Assembly (NCBI GenBank): GCA_002414905.1
Contig: DIAY01000014.1
Span: forward strand, 1-64,000
Length of the DNA: 64,000 nucleotides
Direction: 5' to 3'
Source of the DNA: Holophagales bacterium UBA5066
Lineage (GTDB): Bacteria > Acidobacteriota > Thermoanaerobaculia > UBA5066
The notes under the pieces are model-generated. The model was given only the letters and a program-made list of their open reading frames with translations. It ran no database searches and was not told where the DNA came from. The position numbers and the translations under genes are program-made. Within the stretch, counting starts at the first letter, position 1, and the number at the start of each line of letters is the position of its first letter. Shown here one piece after another: positions 27,097 to 34,608 of the stretch.

Positions 27097-27678
27097 CTAT
27101 ACGGTGCCTTTCGGCAAAAGATCTCGAAGGGCCTGCCGGGCCCGGAAGAGCTTGTTCTTGACCGTTCCCAGGGGCATCCCTTTCAGCTCGGCGATCTCCT
27201 CGTACGCCAGCTGGCCGTGGTGCCGGAGGCTGATGAGTTCCCGGTAGTCGTCCGGGAGGCGCTCGATGGCCAGATCGAGCGCCTCTCTCAGGCGGGTCCG
27301 GGAGAGCTCCTCCAGCGGGTCGGGCTTGCCGTCCACGGGATCGATCCTTCTCCCCTCCGATTCTTCGTCCGCCGGAAGCTGGAGGGGAATCGCACGAATT
27401 CGCCGCCGGCGAAGGTGATCGATCGAGGCGTTTCCCGCGATCCGGAAGGCCCATGTAGAGAACCGGTACCGCGGGTCGTACGAATCGAGGGCCGAGTAGA
27501 TCTTGAAGAAAACCTCCTGCGTCACGTCGCGGGCATCCTCGGGGTCACCGAGGTAGCGCGACACGAACCGGAAGAGGCGCAGCTTGTACCGGTCGACGAG
27601 GACCGTAAACAGCTCTTCCTCCCCCGCGAGGATTCGGGCGACGAGATCGCCGTCGGAGAGCGCGCCCCCGGAGTCCAC
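27097..27678 (-). CDS. RNA polymerase ECF-type sigma factor
   Basis: Region 2 is clear (LFRFVSRYLGDPEDARDVTQ followed by EVFFKIYSALDSYDPRYRFS and TWAFRIAGNASIDHLRRR), and so is region 4 (IERLPDDYRELISLRHHGQL, GTVKNKLFRARQAL). I prefer the GTG at 27678, which has AGGA 7 nt upstream; an in-frame GTG at 27711 without such a site would add 11 residues. It heads an operon with a membrane protein and a bactofilin-like protein. Typical ECF factors of this layout respond to envelope stress, and the cognate promoter was not identified. Confidence 0.92.
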   Translation of the reverse strand: MDSGGALSDGDLVARILAGEEELFTVLVDRYKLRLFRFVSRYLGDPEDARDVTQEVFFKIYSALDSYDPRYRFSTWAFRIAGNASIDHLRRRRIRAIPLQLPADEESEGRRIDPVDGKPDPLEELSRTRLREALDLAIERLPDDYRELISLRHHGQLAYEEIAELKGMPLGTVKNKLFRARQALRDLLPKGTV

Positions 27679-27745
27679 CTTGCGATCCTGCCACAGCGCG
27701 GGGTGCGCCACCGATTTAAGGAAATGGCGCGATGCGCCCCGATCC

Positions 27746-27766
27746 CACGCGGGACAATCCTGCGTG
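27746..27766. promoter_or_regulatory. Short inverted repeat in divergent intergenic region
   Basis: CACGCGGGA (27746-27754) and TCCTGCGTG (27758-27766) pair with one mismatch around CAA, between the ECF sigma gene and the secreted-protein gene. It may be an operator for either or both; weak evidence. Confidence 0.3.
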
Positions 27767-27809
27767 AGGCGCGCCCGGGATCGAGCACTTCGAACCGGAA
27801 GGTGATTGC

Positions 27810-28946
27810 ATGAAACGACACATGGTCCTCCCGATCCTCCTCCTCTCCCTCATCGCGACCTTCGCCGTGCCGGTGTCCGCACAGTCGCTGCCGACTGTGA
27901 TCGTGGCGACGTCGCCCACCGCCCCGGCGCCGGGCGATGTGGTCATCCTGAAGCTCTCGGGCCAGTGGCCGGACGGGTGCGTCCCCGAGGCTTCGCGGAC
28001 GTCTCTGACGCAGGAGAGCTCTCTACTGCGCGTCACGTTCAACTACTCGGGCTTCTCCGCCAGCTGCACCGCCGTCGTCACGCCCTGGAGCCTCGACGTC
28101 TCCGCCGGCATGCTCGCCGCCGGAAGCTACACCGTCGAGGTCGTACGCACGCGGACCCTCATGCCGGCCGAGACGATCGGCACGGGCGCCTTCACGGTGA
28201 CCCCGATTCCCGAGTCGACGGTCTGGCTTCCGGGCTTCTCCGCCACCGGCTCGACCTATGCTCTCACGAGCACGCTGACGGCCTTCAACAACACGGAGAA
28301 CGCGGCGACGGTCTCGTACCTCGGAGCGTGGGACGCGCTCGGGGCATATACGTCACCGGCCCCGGTCGAGCTCGACGCTCACGCCGCCGGCATCCTCGAC
28401 TCGCATTCGCTGCGGGAGGGCCAGGCCGTCCAGATGCTCTCCCTGCGCGCCCCGCGCCGCGTCGCGCTGCGTGCCACGCTCGAGAGGCTCCAGGCTGGTC
28501 CCGAGGCGTCCCCGAACGCTCCCGAGTCGCTGGGCCGGGTCGAGCTGCCCGTCTTCACCGAGCTCTTCCCGGCCGGTTCGACGGCCGTCGCGGGCGACGT
28601 CTCCCTCTCGGCGCTCGAGTGCGCGAGCGGACCCGAGGCACGCCGCCGGGTGAACCTCACCCTCTTCAACGCAGGAACCGTGGCGGCGAAGTTCCGCGTC
28701 TGGGCGGTCTCTCCCACCGCCGGCCCCGGGGGGAGCAGTCCGGAGCAGGAGTATTCCGTTCCGGCAACTTCCCTCGTCCAGTTCAACGCGCTCCCGCTCG
28801 AGGACCTTCCCGTCTGCCAGGTCGGTGGCGCCTGGTTCCGAATCACCGGCGACCAGCCGTTCCTGGCCTACGTCTCCACCGTTCGCCCCGAGAACCTGCC
28901 CGGCGTCCTGCCGTACGAGATCTTCCCGGCGCGTTCGGATCGCTGA
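27810..28946 (+). CDS. Secreted protein of unknown function (378 aa)
   Basis: ATG at 27810 follows GGAAGGTGATTGC. Residues 1-24 are a signal peptide (ending VSAQS). The remainder is Thr/Ser/Ala/Pro-rich, beta-like sequence with two cysteines in the first half (C at QWPDGCV and SASCTAV) and two more in the last third. No catalytic motif is recognisable. The sequence TLTAFNNTENAATVSYLG and a similar stretch FNAGTVAAKFRVWAVSP suggest repeated Ig-like domains. It is transcribed divergently from the ECF sigma gene and followed by a clear hairpin. Possibly an extracellular or cell-surface structural protein. Confidence 0.75.
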   Translation: MKRHMVLPILLLSLIATFAVPVSAQSLPTVIVATSPTAPAPGDVVILKLSGQWPDGCVPEASRTSLTQESSLLRVTFNYSGFSASCTAVVTPWSLDVSAGMLAAGSYTVEVVRTRTLMPAETIGTGAFTVTPIPESTVWLPGFSATGSTYALTSTLTAFNNTENAATVSYLGAWDALGAYTSPAPVELDAHAAGILDSHSLREGQAVQMLSLRAPRRVALRATLERLQAGPEASPNAPESLGRVELPVFTELFPAGSTAVAGDVSLSALECASGPEARRRVNLTLFNAGTVAAKFRVWAVSPTAGPGGSSPEQEYSVPATSLVQFNALPLEDLPVCQVGGAWFRITGDQPFLAYVSTVRPENLPGVLPYEIFPARSDR

Positions 28947-28968
28947 TCCGTTCCCTTCGTGGACGTGG

Positions 28969-28996
28969 ATCGGGGCGCCCTCACGGGCGCCCCGAT
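28969..28996. terminator. 12-bp GC hairpin after the secreted-protein gene
   Basis: Arms 28969-28980 and 28985-28996 are perfectly complementary around TCAC; TCGTTTC follows on the plus strand. It lies between two convergent genes (27810+ and 29048-), so it can terminate both. Confidence 0.75.
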
Positions 28997-29047
28997 TCGT
29001 TTCGGAGCCCGGGCGAACCGCGGCCCGGTCCGCCGCGGACGTTCCCG

Positions 29048-31102
29048 CTACCAGATGCCCGGCCGGTCGGCCTCGGGCATCACCATCGGGCCGGTGTCCG
29101 CGCAGCCGAAGGCGGCGTGGAACTCGGGGAGCGCAGACAGCGGCCCCAGGACGCGGAAGCGGCCGGGGCTGTGCGGATCGGTGTTGAGGCGCACCCGAAG
29201 CGCCTCGTCACGGATGTTGTTCCGCCAGACCGCCGCGTAGTTGAGGAAGAAGCGCTGGGCAGGGGTGTATCCGTCGATCTTTCCCGCCGTATTCGGGTCC
29301 TTGCCAAGCGCCTTGCCAAGCGCCTCATAGGAGACCTTCAGGCCGCCGAGGTCCGACACGTTCTCGCCGACGGTCAGCTTGCCGTTGATGGACTGATCGG
29401 CCAGAGGCCTGTAGCCGTCGAACTGCTTCACGACGAGGGCCGTCCGCGCGTCGTACGCCTTCCGGTCCTCGTCGGTCCACCAGTTCTTCAGGTTTCCGTC
29501 GGCGTCGTAGCGGCTGCCGGAGTCGTCGAAGCCGTGCGTCATCTCGTGCCCGATGACGACGCCGATGCCACCATAGTTGACGGCGTCGTCACCGTCGGCC
29601 CAGAAGAACGGGGGCTGCAGGATCCCGGCCGGGAAGACGATCTCGTTCATCGTCGGGCTGTAGTACGCGTTGACGGTGGGAGGCGTCATCCCCCACTCGG
29701 TCCGGTCGATCGGCTTGCCGAGCTTTCCGAGGTTGCGCTTCACCTCGAAGGCGTTGGCGGCGATCACGTTGTCGAACCAGGACCCGCGGGAAACCTCGAG
29801 GTTCGAGTAGTCACGCCACTTGTCGGGGTAGCCGATCTTGACCCCGAAGGCCGCGAGCTTCTTCTGCGCAGCCTTCTTCGTCCCGGCGCCCATCCAGGGG
29901 GCGGCCTCGATGCGGTCCTTCAGGGAGGCCCGGAGATTCTCGACGAGAACCTTCATCCGCTCCTTGGACTTCGGAGAGAAGGCCTTCTCGACGTAGATCT
30001 GGCCGAGCGCCTCCCCGAGGGCGCTGTCGGTGGCCGCCTGGACCCGCTTCCAGCGTTCCTCCTGCTCGGGGATGCCATTCAGCGTACGGCCGTAGAAGGC
30101 GAACGCCTCCTCGTCGAACCGCTTCGGGAGGTAGGCGGCCGAAGCGCGCACGAGGTGCCAGCGAAAGTAGGCCTTCCAGGAATCGAGCGGCTCGGAGCCG
30201 GCCATCGCGGCGAAGGCGGATGCGAACTCGGGCTGGCGGACGTTCAGCTCCTGGCTCTCGGGGACTCCCATCGCGGCGAGGTAGGCCTTCCAGTCGTAGC
30301 CCGGGGCGCTTTCGACGAGCCGGGCGACCGTCTGCTTGTTGTAGTTCTTCTCGGGGTCACGCAGCTCGACGCGGGTGCGCGAGGCCTTCGCGAGCTTCGT
30401 TTCGAGGTCCATCACGACGGCGGCTTTCGCCTTCGCGGCGTCGGCCGGCTCGCCGAGGAGACCCAGCATCTTCGCCACGTGGGAGAGGTACTTCTCGCGG
30501 ATCTCCTTCGACTTCGCGTCGTCCTTCAGGTAGTAGTCCCGGTCGGGAAGGCCCAGCCCGCCCTGACTGAGCATCGGGATGTACCGGGTCGTCTCCTTCT
30601 GGTCCTGGGCGACGAAAAAGCCGTAGCCGGCCATGAGGCGCCGGCCGTGCAGCTCGGCAACGAGCTTCGGCAGGCCGGTATTCGACTTCACCCCGTCGAT
30701 CCTCGCGAGCCAGGGCTCGAGCGGTTTCGTTCCCGCCTTCTCGATGGCGGCCTCGTCCATACCCGAGGCGAAGAAGTCACCGACTTTCTGCTTCACGCTC
30801 CCCTTGGGCCAGTCCGTCTTCGCGGAGGTCTCCTCGAGGATCGTCCTCAGGACCGCCCGATTCCGGTCGGCCAGCTCCTCGAAGGAGCCCCAGCGCGACT
30901 TGTCGGCCGGAATCGGGTTCGCCTTCAGCCAGCCTCCGACGGCGTACTGGTAGAAGTCCTCGCAGGGCTTCACGGACGGATCGAAGGCCGCCGGATCGAC
31001 GGGCTTCAGGACCGGGCTGGCCGCCAGGGCGGACGGTCCGGCCGCCGAGGCGACGAGGGAAAAGGTGAGAACGGGGATCACGAGGGCACACTTCGAGCGC
31101 AT
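29048..31102 (-). CDS. M13-family zinc endopeptidase (PepO/neprilysin-like), exported
   Basis: A 684-residue protein with a signal peptide (residues 1-28) and a full M13 structure: the N-terminal M13 domain opening with CEDFYQYAVGGWLKANPIPA, the substrate-binding VNAYYSPTMNEIVFPAGIL, zinc ligands HEMTH (H519, H523) and third ligand E580 in ENVSDLGG, ending near a conserved tryptophan. The known role of the family is cleavage of short peptides on the periplasmic or extracellular side. It is monocistronic, convergent with the secreted protein gene and divergent from the ABC transporter. Confidence 0.95.
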   Translation of the reverse strand: MRSKCALVIPVLTFSLVASAAGPSALAASPVLKPVDPAAFDPSVKPCEDFYQYAVGGWLKANPIPADKSRWGSFEELADRNRAVLRTILEETSAKTDWPKGSVKQKVGDFFASGMDEAAIEKAGTKPLEPWLARIDGVKSNTGLPKLVAELHGRRLMAGYGFFVAQDQKETTRYIPMLSQGGLGLPDRDYYLKDDAKSKEIREKYLSHVAKMLGLLGEPADAAKAKAAVVMDLETKLAKASRTRVELRDPEKNYNKQTVARLVESAPGYDWKAYLAAMGVPESQELNVRQPEFASAFAAMAGSEPLDSWKAYFRWHLVRASAAYLPKRFDEEAFAFYGRTLNGIPEQEERWKRVQAATDSALGEALGQIYVEKAFSPKSKERMKVLVENLRASLKDRIEAAPWMGAGTKKAAQKKLAAFGVKIGYPDKWRDYSNLEVSRGSWFDNVIAANAFEVKRNLGKLGKPIDRTEWGMTPPTVNAYYSPTMNEIVFPAGILQPPFFWADGDDAVNYGGIGVVIGHEMTHGFDDSGSRYDADGNLKNWWTDEDRKAYDARTALVVKQFDGYRPLADQSINGKLTVGENVSDLGGLKVSYEALGKALGKDPNTAGKIDGYTPAQRFFLNYAAVWRNNIRDEALRVRLNTDPHSPGRFRVLGPLSALPEFHAAFGCADTGPMVMPEADRPGIW

Positions 31103-31197
31103 CGCTCCTCCTTGCTGGCCGGACTCTACGCGCGAGCGCGGTGCGGGGGTTCATCTCGTGTGCGACGGGCACCGCCCCGCTCCCGTACGATGAGTCC

Positions 31198-31944
31198 ATG
31201 CCCGACGGACCCTCCGCCCTCGCATTCGCGGCGGCCACGAAGAGCTACGGTCACGTTCTCGCCCTCTCCGGGCTGACGCTCGAGGTCCCGCCCGGAGTCG
31301 TCTTCGCGCTCGTCGGGCCGAACGGCGCCGGGAAGACGACCGCGATCGGGCTCCTCACCGGGCTCCTCGCCCCGACCTCGGGAACGACGGCCGTCTTCGG
31401 CGTCGACGTCGCGACGCGCCCGGTCGACGCCAAGCGGCTCCTCGGCTTCGTCCCCGACCGTCCCTGGCTCTGGCCCCGCTGGACCCCGCGCGAGTCGCTC
31501 CGGTTCGTGGGAGCGGTCTTCGAGGGGCGCGGCCGGGCGCTCGAGGAGAGGATCGACCGCGAGCTGACGGCTTTCGATCTCGAAGCCGCCGCGGATCTCA
31601 CGAACGAGACGCTCTCCCACGGTACGCGGCAGAAGGTCGCGCTCGCGCAGGCGTTCCTCCACGACCCGAGGCTCTTCGTCCTCGACGAGCCGATGGTGGG
31701 CCTCGACCCGCTGGCCCAGAGAGTCCTCGTCGGAAGGCTGCGTGAGCGGACCGCCGGGGGTGCGGCCGTGCTCCTGACGACGCACCAGCTCTCCCTCGCC
31801 GAGGAGGTCGCCGACGACGCCGGGGTCCTCGTGAAGGGAAGTCTCGTGGCCCGCGGACAGCCGCTCGCGATGACGGCCCGCGGCCGGACGGGCCGCCTGT
31901 CCGAGCTCTTCTTCGATCTGACGTCGGACGACGGCAGGTCGTGA
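31198..31944 (+). CDS. ABC transporter ATP-binding protein
   Basis: I start at the ATG 31198, which places the usual strand before Walker A; an in-frame GTG at 31141 would add 19 unneeded residues. The 248-residue ATPase has Walker A GPNGAGKTT (from G40), signature LSHGTRQKVALAQA, Walker B LFVLDEPMVGLDP and the switch histidine in LLTTHQLSLAEE. The signature LSHGT instead of LSGGQ is a variant found in ABC-2 type exporters. It is translationally coupled (GTGA) to the permease that follows. Substrate unknown. Confidence 0.92.
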   Translation: MPDGPSALAFAAATKSYGHVLALSGLTLEVPPGVVFALVGPNGAGKTTAIGLLTGLLAPTSGTTAVFGVDVATRPVDAKRLLGFVPDRPWLWPRWTPRESLRFVGAVFEGRGRALEERIDRELTAFDLEAAADLTNETLSHGTRQKVALAQAFLHDPRLFVLDEPMVGLDPLAQRVLVGRLRERTAGGAAVLLTTHQLSLAEEVADDAGVLVKGSLVARGQPLAMTARGRTGRLSELFFDLTSDDGRS

Positions 31945-33596
31945 GCGCCGCGCCGACGGCCCTCGCAAGCTCGTTGAAGGCCCTCGCACGCGGTCTGTCG
32001 CCCCGCTCGACGTGGGAGGCCGCCGGAGCGCTCTGCGTCGCCGCCACGGCGCTCGCCCTCGTCCTCGCCGAATACGCCGGCCTGACGTTTCTCCTCCGGA
32101 TCTCCGAGCGCGGGTTCGTCGAGCTGCCGTCGCTCGTCCCGTCGATCCTCCTGGAGCGGCTCCTCGCCGGGGCGCTTTCCGGAACGGCCGTCCTCCTCCT
32201 CCTCGGCTCGCTCACCACGGCCGTGTCGACGCTGTTCCTTTCCGAGGAGCTCGTCTTCCGGATGACCCTCCCGATCCCGCATGCGCGGCTCCTCCTCCGG
32301 CAGACGGCCGTGACGATCGCACTCTCCTCCGGCCCGGCGCTCCTCCTCGTCCTGCCCGCGCTGGTCCTGGCCGCACGGCGCGCACCCTCCGCCCTCGCGG
32401 GCGCCGGCGCTCTGGCAGCCTCATTCCTCTTCGTCGTCCTGCTCGCGGGGACTCTGGGCTCGGCGCTCTCCCTCGGCGTCGTCGCGCTCTTCCCGCCTCG
32501 TCGCGCCCGGCTCCTCGCGGCATTCCTCTCGACCGCGGGCCTCGCCGTCGCGCTCGTCGGCGTGCGGAGCGCACGCCCCGAACGCCTCCTCGACCCCGGA
32601 GACGCTCTCGAGCTCCTCCTCCGCGTCGGGACGTCGCCCGTGGACGCCCCGGGATGGAACCCGCTCGCCCTCGCCGCGAACGCGGCGACCCGGGGTCTCG
32701 CGGGGGACTACGCGGGCCTCCGGATCGCGCTCGTGCTGCTCGCGTCGGCCGTCGTTCTCCTCGTGATCCTCTCCACAGTCCTCGCGCCACTCCACCTGCG
32801 ACTCCTCCGCCAGAGCCGCGAGGAGGGCGAGGCCCCTGCCGGCCGCCGAACCGTCCGTCTCGCCGCCTCCGCGACGGCCGAGCTCCTCCGGGCCGAGATG
32901 CGAACGCTCCTGCGGGACGCGGCGACCCCCGCGCAGCTCGGCACGCTCACGGCGGTCTTCGTCCTCGACCTCCTGAACCTGCGGCTGCTCCCCTCCGGCG
33001 ACGCCGCGTCCCGTGACATCGTCCACGGCTTCCAGACAGGCCTGGGCCTTTTCCTCGTCTCGGCCCTCTCGCTGCGCTTCGCCTACCCCGCCGTGTCGAC
33101 GGACGGCCGGGCCGCGCTGCTCCTGCGGACGCTTCCCCACTCCCCCGTAAGCCATCTCGTCGCCCGGTGGGTCGTCCGGGCCGTGCCCTCGCTCTCGGCC
33201 GCGCTCCTGCTCGCGATCGCGTCGGCGGTCGTCCTCAAGGCCTCGGGTTTCGCCCTCGCCGCGGCCCTCGCCGCCGCCGCCGTCGGCGGCCTCGCGATCC
33301 CCGCCCTCCAGCTCGGTCTCGGGGCTCTCTTCCCGCGCTACGACGCCCCGAATCCCGTCTCGGTCGCCCTCGGTCCCGGCGGCCTCTTTGCGATGGCCCT
33401 CTCGACTCTGCTGGCGGTGGTGCCGGTCCTCTTCGTGAGTGAAGGTCTCCGGAGCCTCCTCGAGATGCTCCTCGGCGTCCGGCTGGACTCGCGCCTGCTG
33501 CTGGCAGCATGGAGCACCCTGGCGGCTGCTCTCGCGGCCGGGGCGCTGTTCGCCGCCGCGAGGCGCCTGCCCCGCGCCGACCTCCCGGCCAGCTGA
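31941..33596 (+). CDS. ABC-type exporter permease (ABC-2-like), 551 aa
   Basis: GTG start at 31941 overlaps the ATPase stop by 4 bp. The product has about 12-14 hydrophobic segments in two halves separated by a charged loop (about residues 290-320), consistent with an internally duplicated exporter subunit such as those found with single ATPase genes. No periplasmic ligand domain is seen. With the ATPase it would form a complete export system. I cannot name the cargo. Confidence 0.8.
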   Translation: MSAAPTALASSLKALARGLSPRSTWEAAGALCVAATALALVLAEYAGLTFLLRISERGFVELPSLVPSILLERLLAGALSGTAVLLLLGSLTTAVSTLFLSEELVFRMTLPIPHARLLLRQTAVTIALSSGPALLLVLPALVLAARRAPSALAGAGALAASFLFVVLLAGTLGSALSLGVVALFPPRRARLLAAFLSTAGLAVALVGVRSARPERLLDPGDALELLLRVGTSPVDAPGWNPLALAANAATRGLAGDYAGLRIALVLLASAVVLLVILSTVLAPLHLRLLRQSREEGEAPAGRRTVRLAASATAELLRAEMRTLLRDAATPAQLGTLTAVFVLDLLNLRLLPSGDAASRDIVHGFQTGLGLFLVSALSLRFAYPAVSTDGRAALLLRTLPHSPVSHLVARWVVRAVPSLSAALLLAIASAVVLKASGFALAAALAAAAVGGLAIPALQLGLGALFPRYDAPNPVSVALGPGGLFAMALSTLLAVVPVLFVSEGLRSLLEMLLGVRLDSRLLLAAWSTLAAALAAGALFAAARRLPRADLPAS

Positions 33597-33599
33597 CGA

Positions 33600-34514
33600 T
33601 CAGGCGACGCGGTGCCGCGGCGCCTCTCCGCCCAGCACCCGGACGACCTCTTCGCACGCCGTCCGGGCCATTGCGAGGCGGGTCTGGAGGGTCGAGGAGC
33701 CGAGATGCGGCAGGAGGACGACGTTCGCGAACGTCAGGAGGGCCTGGTGGACCGCCGGCTCCCTCTCGAAGACGTCGAGCCCCGCGCCGCCGAGGTGGCC
33801 CGAGGCGAGGGCGGCGGCGAGCGCGGCCTCGTCGACGATCGGCCCGCGCGCCGTGTTGACGAGGATCGCACCCTCCTTCATCCGCGCCAGCTCGTCCGCG
33901 CCGAATCGGCCGCGCGTTTCCGGCGTGAGTGGCGCATGGATCGTCAGGACGTCCGACTCCGCGAGCAGGCGCTCGAAGGCCTCGGGCGGGTCGTCTCCCG
34001 CAAGGGAGATGACCTTCATCCGGAACGCCTCGGCGCGACGGGCCACAGCCCGTCCGATCCGGCCCAGCCCGTAGACACCGAGCGTCCTTCCCTCGAGCGA
34101 GAGTCCCATCAGCTCGAGCGGCTTCCATCCATCCCAGCTCCCGGAGCGGATCAGCGCGTCCCCTTCGCGGAAACGCCGGGCGACGGCGAGGATGAGGAGC
34201 CACGTGAGGTCGGCGGTCGCCTCGGTCAGGACTCCGGGCGTGTTCGTCACGACCACGCCCAGCCTCCGACACGCGTCGAGATCGACGTTGTCGGTCCCGA
34301 CGGCGCAGTTGGAGACGATCTTCAGGTGCGGCGCGAGCGACAGAAGGGCCTCTGTCACTTTCTCCCGGGGGGTCGGAATGACTGCGAAAGAGTCGGGAAA
34401 GTACAAGGGCGCTTCGGCGTCCCAGGCGCCGGGGCGCCCGACGACGACCTCGAAGCCCGCGAGGATCTCGGTCGTGGAGGGCTCGGGGAGGGGCTGCGAC
34501 ACGAAGACCTTCAC
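33600..34514 (-). CDS. D-2-hydroxyacid dehydrogenase (glyoxylate/hydroxypyruvate reductase-like)
   Basis: A 304-residue D-isomer-specific dehydrogenase: substrate-binding half followed by the NAD(P) Rossmann motif GVYGLGRIG, the catalytic arginine region NTARGPIVDE, the glutamate-containing DVFEREPAV and catalytic His in LLPHLGSST. About a dozen residues between GRIG and the next helix are missing compared with usual members (around 320 aa), but catalytic motifs are intact. Reduces glyoxylate or hydroxypyruvate, or oxidises a D-2-hydroxyacid. Convergent with the ABC permease, with only 3 bp between stop codons. Substrate not determined. Confidence 0.9.
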   Translation of the reverse strand: MKVFVSQPLPEPSTTEILAGFEVVVGRPGAWDAEAPLYFPDSFAVIPTPREKVTEALLSLAPHLKIVSNCAVGTDNVDLDACRRLGVVVTNTPGVLTEATADLTWLLILAVARRFREGDALIRSGSWDGWKPLELMGLSLEGRTLGVYGLGRIGRAVARRAEAFRMKVISLAGDDPPEAFERLLAESDVLTIHAPLTPETRGRFGADELARMKEGAILVNTARGPIVDEAALAAALASGHLGGAGLDVFEREPAVHQALLTFANVVLLPHLGSSTLQTRLAMARTACEEVVRVLGGEAPRHRVA

Positions 34515-34608
34515 CCGGACAGGTTACCGCCACCAGAAGGTACGATCCGGCCCTGCATGGAGCACCACTGGCGAACTTTTGCCGCTCCCCGTCCGTAGAT
34601 AGCGGGAC

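Noticed and set aside
27806..31276. A 1156-codon plus-strand frame covering the secreted-protein and M13 genes
   Set aside because: It is opposite the M13 peptidase and gives a low-complexity Arg/Gly-rich product; the M13 gene has zinc motifs and a signal peptide.
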